Shown one piece after another: positions 45,274 to 53,774 of a stretch of DNA of 64,000 nucleotides. How positions within the stretch are numbered: position 1 is the first letter of the stretch; each line of letters opens with the position of its first letter. The stretch is taken from contig NZ_BBRE01000001.1 of the NCBI RefSeq assembly GCF_000975115.1, forward strand, positions 372,001 to 436,000. The letters run 5' to 3'. The notes under the pieces were generated by a model that was not told the origin of the DNA, did no database searches, and saw only the letters and a program-made list of their open reading frames with translations. The stretch comes from Demequina oxidasica. Lineage in GTDB: Bacteria; Actinomycetota; Actinomycetes; Actinomycetales; Demequinaceae. A program made the position numbers and the translations under genes.

Positions 45274-45843
45274 ATGACAATTACGGCCAAAATCTCGTCC
45301 ATCACCATCGCGGGCCTCGCGGCGAGCATGCTTGCTGGATGCGGCGGGAGCGACAGCAGCACCGACGATGCGGCCGTTGACGACACCGCTCCGGTGGAAT
45401 CGACCGACGCGCCCGAGTCCGATGGGGAAGCGGCGGACGACGACCTGCAAGCAAAGGCCGACGCCATTCTCGAGAAGCTTGCCGAGGACAGCGATTCTGG
45501 CGACTCCGGAGACTCGGGCGACAAGGTCACGGCCGGCTCCTTGCCTGCAGAGTGGCCGGCCGAGGTGCTCACTCCCAGCGATGACATTCTCATTGCCACG
45601 TGGACTGAGCTCGGTGGGTCCTCCTTGGGTAACGCGACGTTCTATGTGGCAGACGCCGCGGCTCAGGAGGCCTACTTGGACAAGCTGGCCTCCTCGGGCT
45701 TCACCGTTGAGGAGAGCGCCACTCAGCCAGTGGACGGAGTCATGTACACCGCGAAGTCCGCGGATTGGCTCATGAACGTCATGAACGACGACCTCGACGG
45801 AAATGCGGCCGTCCTGCTCATCAATGTGTCACCGCTGAGTTAG
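45274..45843 (+). CDS. Lipoprotein of three-paralog cluster, member 3
   Basis: A 189-residue predicted lipoprotein, Cys23 in MLAGC, with an acidic Ser/Asp/Glu/Gly linker and a C-terminal domain beginning LPAEWPAEVLTPSDDILIATW, then YLDKLASSGFTVEESATQ and NVMNDDLDGNAAVLLINVS. It resembles member 1 most. AAGGAG precedes the ATG. The function is unknown; an extracytoplasmic ligand or wall-associated role fits the architecture. Confidence 0.72.
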   Translation: MTITAKISSITIAGLAASMLAGCGGSDSSTDDAAVDDTAPVESTDAPESDGEAADDDLQAKADAILEKLAEDSDSGDSGDSGDKVTAGSLPAEWPAEVLTPSDDILIATWTELGGSSLGNATFYVADAAAQEAYLDKLASSGFTVEESATQPVDGVMYTAKSADWLMNVMNDDLDGNAAVLLINVSPLS

Positions 45844-45902
45844 CACGCGACAAACCGAGGCGCACCGTCGTTTACCGTACGACAGTCTCCACAAGCCGTT
45901 GC

Positions 45903-45924
45903 CTTTGGCGGGGCCCCGCCAAAG
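45903..45924 (+). terminator. Palindrome after the lipoprotein cluster
   Basis: A 22-nt perfect palindrome (CTTTGGCGGGG and complement, 9-bp stem with GC centre) lies 60 bp after the third lipoprotein gene. It has no T run, so termination is plausible but not certain. Confidence 0.45.
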
Positions 45925-46023
45925 TATCCGTGCGGCGAGGCGCACTCACAGCATGGCGTTCCGGTTGATAATGGAGTGACCAGTTTCCCCGTGGAGGGGA
46001 GGCATTAGCAGCACGAGGACTCC

Positions 46024-48171
46024 ATGCCACGGCCAGTAACATCAGCCGGCCGTTATAGGCCCGGTCTAGATGGCATTCGTGCTTTCGCGGTTGCTGGGGT
46101 CCTTGCTTATCACTTCGACGCTACCTGGTTGCCTGGCGGCTTACTCGGCGTGGGCGTGTTTTTCACACTCAGCGGGTTCCTGATCACATCGATCCTCATG
46201 TCCACGTGGGAGCGGCGCGGGAACCTCAACCTTGGCGACTTCTGGTTGCGACGCGCGCGGCGCCTCTTTCCCGCGCTCGTGCTCGTGCTGGCGTCGGTCG
46301 TCGTCGCTACCCTGATCGTGGCCCCTTCACAACTCGGGGCCAGGCTTCGCGACTCTTTCGCCGCCGCGTTCTACGTCACCAACTGGGCTGACATTTTTAG
46401 TGGCAACTCGTACTTCGAACAGACCGCTGGCCCCTCCCCCTTTGACCATCTGTGGTCGCTCGCCGTCGAAGAACAGTTCTACCTGATCTGGCCTTTGATA
46501 CTTCTTGCGCTACTCCACCTCCGCCGCGGCCAATACGTTCGCGTCGGCATCTTGACGAGCGGCCTGGCAGCCCTCTCGTTCGTACTCATGTATTGGCTCA
46601 CCGAGCCTGGCTTCGACCACACACGTGTCTACGAGGGCACCGACACCCGCGCGGGCGGGGTGCTCGTCGGCGCGGCGCTGGCCATCTTCCTTCACGCCTC
46701 CCGCACTCAATCGGCGCGGCTCGGAGTTCCCGCGTGGGACGAGCGACCGGCACCGCAGTGGTTGGACGTTGTTGGCGTAGCCGGCCTGGCCGTCATCGCG
46801 TACCTAGCCGTCACAACCGACGAGTACTCGACTAGCTTGTACACGTACGGCATCCTGGTGCTGTCAATCGCCACCGTAGCCGTCATCGCCGCGGCCGCGC
46901 ACCCAGGCTCAAGGGTGGCGAAGTGGCTGTCAGTCGCTCCCCTGAGGTGGGTAGGCGAGCGGTCCTACGGCATCTACCTGTGGCACATGCCCATCATCGC
47001 GCTCATGCCTGCCGCGTTCCTAGCTGATCAGCCGTGGCTGCGTAGCAGCCTCGCACTCGCGCTCACCCTCGCCCTCGCAACCGCGAGTTGGGCCCTGGTG
47101 GAAAACCCGATTCGCATCTACGGTCTGCGTGCATCCCTGCAGCGCTCATTCCGATCGCCCCTGTCGCCGGTGAAGGTGACTCCCGGCGTGGGCGCCCAGC
47201 ACGTCCACAGCACCTACGCTGATGGAGAGGCGGATGCCCTGCGCCTCGGTGTCAGGCCCCCGCGTGTTCACGCGTTGGTCGGGAGCGTCATGGTTGTCGC
47301 CATGGGCGCATCCCTCGTGTCGTGTAGCGCAGTAGTTTCAAACTCCTCTGAGGCGCAGCTGGCATCGAGCCAGGCCCCTGCCGCAGAGGTGTCGGAGTCC
47401 ACGAGCCCCACACCCGGGCAGAGCACGCCGACCCGGAGTTCTTTGCCCTCCGAGCATGTCCCCCCTGTCGTTGCCGACACCAGTGCCACTCCTAAGTCCA
47501 CACCTGATGACAAGGTGTCGGCAATCGCCGATCCTCCAACGTCAGCAACCATGACGTCATGCAAGGAAGTAGTGCACGTGGGCGACTCCACGTCGCTTGG
47601 ACTAATCCCCGGCGGCGGCCTCAGCGAATCCAACCAAGTCATCGCACAGTACGAGCGCGTGGGCGTCGACGACGCCTCGACGGACGTTAAGGGCGCACGC
47701 TCCATTGTGGAGCGCTGGCACGATGAGCCCAACGCGCAGGAAGCAGTCAAGGCAAAGATCGACTCGGGCTACACCGGTTGTTGGGTGATCGCGATGGGCA
47801 CCAACGAGGTCGCTAACCAGGCTGTGGGTGGTTCTTACCCACTTGCCAAGCGTATTGACCTGATCATGGACGAGGTAGGCGGTGCGCCCGTGCTGTGGCC
47901 CACCGTCAAGACTCTGAAAACCAAGGGCCCATGGGACGACTCCGGCATGACTGAATTGTCCGACGAGCTCAAGGCCGCGTGTGAGCGCTACCCCAATTTG
48001 CGAGTTTATGACTGGCGCTCCGAGGTCAAGGACAAGTGGTTCATCAACGATGGCATCCACTTCACCAGCACGGGATACACCGAGCGCGGCAAACGGATCG
48101 CCGATGCTCTAGCCAACGCGTTCCCCGAGGGCGGCCAGCCGTCTAGCACGTGCTTCGTCTCCTCTGACTAG
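46024..48171 (+). CDS. Membrane acyltransferase (OafA/YrhL type) with SGNH domain
   Basis: A 715-residue protein. The N-terminal acyltransferase_3 domain (about 1-360) has about ten helices, including GLDGIRAFAVAGVLAYHFD with the catalytic His and SLAVEEQFYLIWPLILLAL. One more hydrophobic segment (MVVAMGASLVSCSAVV, about 422-437) crosses the membrane. A Ser/Pro/Thr linker leads to a C-terminal SGNH esterase-like domain with VVHVGDSTSLGL (catalytic Ser in GDS) and DGIHFTSTGY (Asp/His). Such enzymes O-acetylate wall polymers or polysaccharides; the acceptor is unknown. Confidence 0.9.
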   Translation: MPRPVTSAGRYRPGLDGIRAFAVAGVLAYHFDATWLPGGLLGVGVFFTLSGFLITSILMSTWERRGNLNLGDFWLRRARRLFPALVLVLASVVVATLIVAPSQLGARLRDSFAAAFYVTNWADIFSGNSYFEQTAGPSPFDHLWSLAVEEQFYLIWPLILLALLHLRRGQYVRVGILTSGLAALSFVLMYWLTEPGFDHTRVYEGTDTRAGGVLVGAALAIFLHASRTQSARLGVPAWDERPAPQWLDVVGVAGLAVIAYLAVTTDEYSTSLYTYGILVLSIATVAVIAAAAHPGSRVAKWLSVAPLRWVGERSYGIYLWHMPIIALMPAAFLADQPWLRSSLALALTLALATASWALVENPIRIYGLRASLQRSFRSPLSPVKVTPGVGAQHVHSTYADGEADALRLGVRPPRVHALVGSVMVVAMGASLVSCSAVVSNSSEAQLASSQAPAAEVSESTSPTPGQSTPTRSSLPSEHVPPVVADTSATPKSTPDDKVSAIADPPTSATMTSCKEVVHVGDSTSLGLIPGGGLSESNQVIAQYERVGVDDASTDVKGARSIVERWHDEPNAQEAVKAKIDSGYTGCWVIAMGTNEVANQAVGGSYPLAKRIDLIMDEVGGAPVLWPTVKTLKTKGPWDDSGMTELSDELKAACERYPNLRVYDWRSEVKDKWFINDGIHFTSTGYTERGKRIADALANAFPEGGQPSSTCFVSSD

Positions 48172-48183
48172 AAGAAAACGAGA

Positions 48184-48213
48184 CCAAGCCGGCCGATGCA
48201 TCGGCCGGCTTGG
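48184..48213. terminator. Bidirectional terminator after the acyltransferase gene
   Basis: A perfect 13-bp stem (CCAAGCCGGCCGA and complement) with a TGCA loop lies between the acyltransferase gene (+) and the ABC permease gene (-). Confidence 0.75.
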
Positions 48214-48215
48214 CG

Positions 48216-48986
48216 TTAGGCGCGCGGCGTAGCGCGCCGCAGGAACAGGAAACCGGCCCCCGCGCACAAGAGCGTCACGGGCAGCGTGGCTGCGGCGACC
48301 TGCACGGGCGAGTGGTCAGTGAGGTAGCCCCAGACAATTCCCCACGAGTTGGACGTGGTAATTAGCCACGCCGCGCCCACCAGCAGCACCGCGAGTCCCA
48401 GGAAAAACGCATACATCCCGTATGCCTTCCAACGGACCCATACCGTCGCGACAGCTGCCCCAAGGAAGAAGAACAGCAACAGGGTCATCACAAAGATGCC
48501 CCACACGGACATGAGCGGCTGATCAACCAGTCCCCACGGCGCAAAGAACGCCGCGTTCATCCCCCAGCCGTCAGTCATTCTTTCGATGCCCGCCATGACG
48601 GTGATCCCTGTGCCGTAGAGCAGCGACAGGCAGACGAAGTACAGCGAACTGCCCAGGTAGAAGTCTCGCCGCGTCACGGAAAAGCCCAATGCAAAGCGGA
48701 ACGTGAGGTTCATGGCCTGCACCGCGGTGATCATCATAAATATGGCGATCCAGCTGATTCCCCCGTTGTATTGAAAGGCGTCCGGATCGAGGTTCTGCAA
48801 TCCCCCAGCTGCCTTGACGACGATCAGTTCGATCGCGATATTCAGGCCGAAGATGATAAACGTGATCACCCACGGCACCACGAGCGTGGGAAGTGGGTTG
48901 GCGACGTGCAGACGAACAACGTTCCCGATGCGTTGCAGTGCTGCGGGTGCAGTCGGCGCAGCGGCGGTATTGGCTATGGCGGTCAT
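48216..48986 (-). CDS. ABC transporter permease of the YtrA-type operon
   Basis: A 256-residue integral membrane protein with about six helices (VTFIIFGLNIAIELIVV, WIAIFMMITAVQAMN, LLFFFLGAAVATVWVRW, and others). It has no binding motifs. It overlaps the ATPase gene by 4 bp. The set GntR-ATPase-permease matches Ytr-like cell-envelope stress transporters. Substrate unknown. Confidence 0.8.
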   Translation of the reverse strand: MTAIANTAAAPTAPAALQRIGNVVRLHVANPLPTLVVPWVITFIIFGLNIAIELIVVKAAGGLQNLDPDAFQYNGGISWIAIFMMITAVQAMNLTFRFALGFSVTRRDFYLGSSLYFVCLSLLYGTGITVMAGIERMTDGWGMNAAFFAPWGLVDQPLMSVWGIFVMTLLLFFFLGAAVATVWVRWKAYGMYAFFLGLAVLLVGAAWLITTSNSWGIVWGYLTDHSPVQVAAATLPVTLLCAGAGFLFLRRATPRA

Positions 48987-49873
48987 GCGACGTTCTCCTC
49001 TGGAATGTGGGCGCCGCCCGTGCGGCTCACGATGAGTTCCTGCAGCGAGACCGTGCTGGCCTCCAGGCCGGCCGATGCTGCGGCCCGGCGGTCGGCCTCG
49101 CTCAGTCCCGCGACGGTCACCGTGGCGAGCCCGCCCAAGCGAGACCTGTCGAGTACCTCGCGCCCCGCGACAAAGGCATCGATATCCGCGGCCCTGCCGG
49201 CGAGGGTAGTGGCCGAGGAGCGCAGTTCGTCGGCATCGGCGTCAATCACAAGTTTGCCGTTGTCAATGACGAGGACTCGCTGCAGCAGGTTCGCCGCTTC
49301 GTCGATCAGGTGGGTCGACATCACGACCGTGCGCGGGTGCTCCGCGTAGTCCGTCAGTAAGTGGTCGTAGAACCGGTGGCGGGCTACGGCGTCGAGCCCT
49401 GCGTAGGGCTCGTCAAAGAAGGTGAGGTCGGCGCGAGAGGCGAGACCTACGATCACGCCGATGGTGCTGCGCTGGCCTCTGGACATCTTCTTCATTGGCC
49501 GGTCAAGCGGCGCCCCAAAGTCAGCGGCCAGCGCGTGCGCAAAGTCGCTGTCCCAGTTGCGAAAGAACCACGGCGCTGACTTCAGGACGTGCTTGCCCTT
49601 AAAACCGTCAGGGTAGGCCTGGGATTCCTTGATGAAGCACACGCGGCTCAGCACGTCGGCGTTCTCCACTGGCGACTGACCAAAGAGTCGTATAGTGCCG
49701 CTGGTCGCGAAGTCCTGTCCGGTCAGCAGTTGCATCACGGTGGTCTTGCCGGCGCCGTTGCGACCCAACAAACCGTGGATCCCCCCCTCCTCGAGCGCAA
49801 AGCTGGCGCCGTCTACGGCGGACACCTTTCCGTAACGCTTGGTGAGGTTGTCGACCTCGATGATGTTGGTCAT
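48983..49873 (-). CDS. ABC transporter ATP-binding protein
   Basis: A 296-residue ATPase. Walker A is GRNGAGKTT, with the signature KMSRGQRSTIGV (SRGQ replaces SGGQ, seen in Ytr/BceA-like subunits) and Walker B LTFFDEPYAGLDA. A C-terminal 80-residue extension (VLDRSRLGGLATVTVAGLSEADRRA) is common in exporters of this group. Coupled by 4-bp overlaps to both neighbours. Confidence 0.9.
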   Translation of the reverse strand: MTNIIEVDNLTKRYGKVSAVDGASFALEEGGIHGLLGRNGAGKTTVMQLLTGQDFATSGTIRLFGQSPVENADVLSRVCFIKESQAYPDGFKGKHVLKSAPWFFRNWDSDFAHALAADFGAPLDRPMKKMSRGQRSTIGVIVGLASRADLTFFDEPYAGLDAVARHRFYDHLLTDYAEHPRTVVMSTHLIDEAANLLQRVLVIDNGKLVIDADADELRSSATTLAGRAADIDAFVAGREVLDRSRLGGLATVTVAGLSEADRRAAASAGLEASTVSLQELIVSRTGGAHIPEENVA

Positions 49874-50226
49874 CCGTCCATCTCCTTGCTGGTCATTTTC
49901 TGTAGTTCAGCGTTTGTGATGCCGAGAGCTCGTGCCTTGGCCGCGAGCGGCGCGACGTATGCGCTCTGGAACTCTGCGCGGCGCTGTGCCAGCAGCGCGG
50001 CTCGTGCTCCGTCGGCCACGAACATTCCAATGCCCCGGCGCTTGATGATCAGTCCGTCGTCTACCAACATGTTCACTCCCTTGAGTGCAGTCGCCGGGTT
50101 AATGCGGTGAAATGCCGCGAGTTCATTGATCGACGGCACCCGGGACTCTTCCGGCATCGAACCGTCGAGGATCTGCGCCTCAAGGCTTTCCGCGATCTGT
50201 TGAAAGATCGGCCGCCCGTCGTCCAT
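49870..50226 (-). CDS. GntR-family regulator, YtrA subfamily
   Basis: A 118-residue regulator. The winged helix is PIFQQIAESLEAQILDGSMPEESRVPSINELAAFHRINPATALKGVNMLVDDGLIIKRRGIGMFV, and there is only a short C-terminal dimerisation helix, as in YtrA. ATG 50226 gives the conserved DDGRPIFQQ start. An upstream in-frame ATG would translate through the operator-like repeat. It probably represses its ABC operon and is relieved by envelope stress. Confidence 0.9.
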   Translation of the reverse strand: MDDGRPIFQQIAESLEAQILDGSMPEESRVPSINELAAFHRINPATALKGVNMLVDDGLIIKRRGIGMFVADGARAALLAQRRAEFQSAYVAPLAAKARALGITNAELQKMTSKEMDG

Positions 50227-50243
50227 GCTCGCCCCTGTCGGTT

Positions 50244-50267
50244 GGTTAGTTACTAGACCAACTAACC
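50244..50267. promoter_or_regulatory. Candidate YtrA operator
   Basis: GGTTAGT-N10-ACTAACC is a perfect 7-bp inverted repeat 18-41 bp upstream of the regulator start. Its size and place fit autoregulation by the YtrA-type GntR dimer. Confidence 0.6.
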
Positions 50268-50357
50268 ATGGCATCGCCTCCCTGTCAATAATTGGCAGGC
50301 GCAGCCGTAGGTCATGAACGGGACCTGACTATGGGTGGGGTTCGTTAGAGTGCAGGT

Positions 50358-50975
50358 ATGCCTGACGTACCCCTCGTATGGATCGACTGTGAAATGACCG
50401 GCCTGGACATCGAAGCCGATGCCCTGGTTGAGGTCGCCTGCCTCGTCACCGACGCTGAGCTCAATGTGCTTGGCGAGGGAGTCTCGGTCATCATCAAGCC
50501 ATCACCAGCGGCACTGGCGCAGATGGGCGACTTTGTCACCAACATGCACGTTGAGTCGGGCCTACTTCCCGAACTCGCCGGCGGCACGACCATGGAGGAC
50601 GCGCAACGCCAGGTGCTCGAGTACGTGCGCGCCCACGTCCCGCATGGCAAGGCCCCGCTCGCCGGCAACACAGTAGGCATGGACAAGATGTTCCTGGATC
50701 GCGACATGCCAGAACTCATGGACCACCTGCACTACCGCGTCGTGGACGTCAGCTCCATCAAGGAGCTCGTGCGCCGTTGGTACCCGCGGGTATTCTTCAA
50801 CGCCCCTGATAAGACGGGTAATCACCGCGCCCTAGGCGACATCCAGGACTCCATTCGCGAACTGCGCTACTACCGCGAAGTGGTCTTTGTGCCGCAACCC
50901 GGGCCGGATTCCGATGCCGCGAAGGCGGGTGCCGCCGCAGTGAGCGACGACCCGGCGTCGTCGACACCGGCGTAA
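50358..50975 (+). CDS. orn: Oligoribonuclease
   Basis: A 205-residue DEDDh exonuclease degrading 2-5-nt RNAs (and pGpG). Active-site residues are visible: WIDCEMTGLD (Asp, Glu), NTVGMDKMFLDRDMP (Asp) and NHRALGDIQDSI (His, Asp). A 25-residue disordered tail follows the core. It is followed by tRNA-His, as in other actinobacteria. Confidence 0.96.
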   Translation: MPDVPLVWIDCEMTGLDIEADALVEVACLVTDAELNVLGEGVSVIIKPSPAALAQMGDFVTNMHVESGLLPELAGGTTMEDAQRQVLEYVRAHVPHGKAPLAGNTVGMDKMFLDRDMPELMDHLHYRVVDVSSIKELVRRWYPRVFFNAPDKTGNHRALGDIQDSIRELRYYREVVFVPQPGPDSDAAKAGAAAVSDDPASSTPA

Positions 50976-51014
50976 TCAAGGTACACTTTTCGCTGGCTCG
51001 CTTATGCGGCCGAT

Positions 51015-51088
51015 GGTGGCTATAGCTCAGGTGGTAGAGCACCTCGTTGTGGTCGAGGGGGTCGCGGGTTCAAGTCCCGTTAGCCACC
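51015..51088 (+). tRNA. tRNA-His (GUG)
   Basis: A cloverleaf with acceptor GTGGCTA/TAGCCAC plus the extra G-1 opposite C73 typical of tRNA-His, stem CCTCG/CGAGG and loop TTGTGGT (anticodon GUG). CCA is not fully encoded. Confidence 0.94.
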
Positions 51089-51096
51089 CACAAGTA

Positions 51097-51132
51097 CGAA
51101 GACCTCGGAACCTCACGGTCCCGAGGTCTTCG
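51097..51132 (+). terminator. Terminator after tRNA-His
   Basis: A perfect 12-bp stem (CGAAGACCTCGG and complement) with a 12-nt loop and a downstream TCGTTTTA. Confidence 0.8.
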
Positions 51133-51236
51133 TCGTTTTACTGCCCATGGCGCGAACCCACTCGACGTGGTCGTGAGCGCTCAGGCAGGCTATCGTTGAG
51201 CGGACGCCACCAGATGGGGCGGCAGGAGGACAACGC

Positions 51237-52208
51237 ATGATTGCAGCACTTACGGGCGCGGGCCTAGCAGCCGCGGCAGGGCTCAACGCCTTCATCCCGC
51301 TTGTCATTGTGGGCCTTTTTGCGCGCTTCACGTCTTTCATTGATCTACCCTCGCAGCTCGCGTGGCTGGAGTCATGGCCCGCAATCATCATCTCGCTGGC
51401 GCTGCTCGCGCTGGAGTTGGTACTCGACAAGATCCCCGGCGTCGACCACGTCAATGATCTTCTGCAGTCAATTGTGCGGCCTGTAGTCGGAGGAATCATC
51501 TTCGCGGCCGCAGCGGCTTCGACGGTGGTCGACGACTCAAACTTCTGGAAAGAGAACCCGCTCATCGCAGGTGTCGTGGGTGCCCTCATCGCAGCGGCGG
51601 TGCACACGGGCAAGGCCGCCTCCCGACCAGCCGTGAACGCCGCGACTGGCGGCACCGGCGCGCCGCTCGCGTCGTTCGCCGAGGATGCCACTGCCGTGGC
51701 GCTGAGCCTCATCGCGATCTTTGTCCCCATCCTGGTCTTCTTCATCTTCATCGGTATGGGATTCGCCTTCTACCGCATCATTACCACCGGGCGGCGCCGC
51801 CGCCGCCGCCGACTCGAGCTTGAGGCCGAGGGCCGCGCGGAACGCGAGGCCGAGGCGCTAGCCTCCGGGCGTGGATCCTGGTGGCGCCGTCGCTGGCGTG
51901 AGGGCCGCGACAAGGAGCCCCGCGCCCCCCGTGACCGCAGCACCTCCAAGTCGTCCAAACTGCGCGACTCGCTCAGTTCGTCCACGCTGGCGGCTAAAAC
52001 CCGGGCGGCAAAGGCGGGCGTCAGCAAGTCCACGCTAAGTAAGTCGCGTACCGCCAAACTTGCTGGAGGGTCGCGGCGCGAGCGTCGTGCCGCCGGTGCG
52101 GACCCCTCGGTTCACTCCGCAGCCGATGACGCGGCGGCCGGTTCACACAGCGCTGGCGTGGTCGACGCCCCAGAGAGCACCGACCTTCGTGCCGAGCGCG
52201 ACAACTAG
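51237..52208 (+). CDS. DUF4126-family membrane protein with basic tail
   Basis: A 323-residue protein. The N-terminal 180 residues are a DUF4126-like membrane domain: ALTGAGLAAAAGLNAFIPLVIVGLFARF, LALLALELVLDKIPGVDHVND (with the conserved DKIP), AGVVGALIAAAVHTGKAASRP, and a last helix at about 155-180. The C-terminal 140 residues are cytosolic and rich in Arg/Ser/Lys/Ala (GRRRRRRRLELE, WWRRRWREGRDK), an unusual extension. Function unknown. Confidence 0.82.
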   Translation: MIAALTGAGLAAAAGLNAFIPLVIVGLFARFTSFIDLPSQLAWLESWPAIIISLALLALELVLDKIPGVDHVNDLLQSIVRPVVGGIIFAAAAASTVVDDSNFWKENPLIAGVVGALIAAAVHTGKAASRPAVNAATGGTGAPLASFAEDATAVALSLIAIFVPILVFFIFIGMGFAFYRIITTGRRRRRRRLELEAEGRAEREAEALASGRGSWWRRRWREGRDKEPRAPRDRSTSKSSKLRDSLSSSTLAAKTRAAKAGVSKSTLSKSRTAKLAGGSRRERRAAGADPSVHSAADDAAAGSHSAGVVDAPESTDLRAERDN

Positions 52209-52229
52209 TCCGGCGTCGGCACCCCAGGA

Positions 52230-52985
52230 CTACTTCTTGGGCGCCGCATCGAAGTCGGCAAGGAAGTCCTCGACAAAGTCGTTTGCTGGGCGCTCGGTCA
52301 CGTCCTCGGGGGTACCTAACTGTTCGAGAACTCCCCCGCGTGAGAACACAGCGATGCGGTCGGCTAACAGGACGGCCTCGCGGATGTCATGGGTGACCAT
52401 CATGACGGTGGTTCCTAACGATCGCTGCAGTTCGCGGAACTCACTCTGAAGTCGACGGCGCCCCTGTGGGTCCACCGCGCCAAACGGCTCGTCCATCAAC
52501 AGCACTGGCGGGCTCACAGCGAGCGCTCGGGCCACTCCCACTCGCTGACGCTCGCCACCGGACAATTCGTGCGGATAGCGGGGGCCATAGGTGTCCACCG
52601 GCAGCCCCACAAGGCTCAGGAGCTCGTCAACACGGGCTGAGGTGTCCTCCTTGGACCAGCCCAGCAGTCCTGGCACGGTGGCCACGTTCTGTGCGACCGT
52701 GCGGTGCGGGAAAAGCCCAACGTGCTGGATGACGTAGCCGATGCTGCGGCGCAGTTCCACGGGGTCCTGACTCAGGATGTCGGTGCCGTCAACGGTGATG
52801 CTTCCGGAGGTGGGCTCGACAAGCCGGTTCACCATCCGCAGCGTCGTTGACTTGCCGCAGCCCGACGGCCCAACGAGCGTCAGCACCTCACCCGGCTTGA
52901 CCGTGAGGTCGAGCGAGCCCACCGCGACGGTCCCGTCCGGGTACTCCTTGCGAACGTCTGTGAACGTGATTCCGGAATGCTCCAT
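52230..52985 (-). CDS. Osmoprotectant ABC transporter ATPase (OpuCA-like)
   Basis: A 251-residue ATPase: Walker A GPSGCGKST, signature ELSGGERQRVGVARAL, Walker B VLLMDEPFGAVDP. It has no CBS domains, unlike OpuCA of Bacillus. It is divergent from two permease genes and a binding-protein gene, so the importer is encoded by both strands around 53 kb. Substrate class (betaine/choline/carnitine) is inferred from the partners. Confidence 0.9.
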   Translation of the reverse strand: MEHSGITFTDVRKEYPDGTVAVGSLDLTVKPGEVLTLVGPSGCGKSTTLRMVNRLVEPTSGSITVDGTDILSQDPVELRRSIGYVIQHVGLFPHRTVAQNVATVPGLLGWSKEDTSARVDELLSLVGLPVDTYGPRYPHELSGGERQRVGVARALAVSPPVLLMDEPFGAVDPQGRRRLQSEFRELQRSLGTTVMMVTHDIREAVLLADRIAVFSRGGVLEQLGTPEDVTERPANDFVEDFLADFDAAPKK

Positions 52986-53057
52986 GCCGACACGCTATCG
53001 CGTCGCGACCGGCGGTGAATATGCGGATTCGGTGTGTCGCGCGGTAACGTCGGGCAT

Positions 53058-53774
53058 ATGGATGCGCCTCCGAACCCGTGGTTCTCATGGCAATACCTGG
53101 AAAGAAACTGGGGCGAGGTGGTCGATGCGCTCGTTATCCACATCGAACTTACGCTGCTCGCAGTGACAATTGCGGTCGCCATTTCGCTGCCGCTAGCAAT
53201 CCTTGCTCGACGTATCCCCCGGCTCTCAGGACCCATTATGGGCTTCACAGGGGTGCTATATACGATCCCTTCTTTTGCCCTGTTCGCGCTCCTCGCCCCC
53301 TACACCGGCATCGGCCGCACCACCGTCCTGATCGGACTCGTGATGTACGCCCTGCTGATCCTGGTGCGCAACATCGTGGTCGGCCTTGAAGGCGTGGACC
53401 CAGACGTGGTCGATGCCGCGAAGGGGCTTGGGTACTCCCCCACCAAGCTGTTGTTCTCGGTCGAACTGCCTAACGCCCTGCCCAGCATGATTGCCGGGCT
53501 CCGCCTCGCGACCGTCTCTACCGTCGCGCTTGTCACCGTCGGAGTAGTGGTGGGATACGGCGGCCTGGGACAACTGATGTTCCGTGGCCTTCAGTCCGAC
53601 TACCGGGCCCAAATCGCCACCAGCGCCCTGCTGTGCCTAGCGCTAGCGTTGATCCTGGACGTGGTGCTTCTCGCCGCCGGCCGCCTCGCCATGCCGTGGA
53701 ACCGTCAGCAAGGCAAGCGGGGATCGCGGGCCGCGCGTAAGTCGGCACGCGCACAGCTGGAGAGTGCCTCATGA
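53058..53774 (+). CDS. Osmoprotectant ABC transporter permease 1 (OpuCB-like)
   Basis: A 238-residue permease with about five helices and the coupling loop GLEGVDPDVVDAAKGLGYSPTKLLFSVELPNALPSMIAGLRLATV, which is the OpuC/YehW signature. ATG 53058 (MDAPPNPWF). Overlaps the next permease gene by 4 bp. Basic C-terminal tail. Confidence 0.92.
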   Translation: MDAPPNPWFSWQYLERNWGEVVDALVIHIELTLLAVTIAVAISLPLAILARRIPRLSGPIMGFTGVLYTIPSFALFALLAPYTGIGRTTVLIGLVMYALLILVRNIVVGLEGVDPDVVDAAKGLGYSPTKLLFSVELPNALPSMIAGLRLATVSTVALVTVGVVVGYGGLGQLMFRGLQSDYRAQIATSALLCLALALILDVVLLAAGRLAMPWNRQQGKRGSRAARKSARAQLESAS

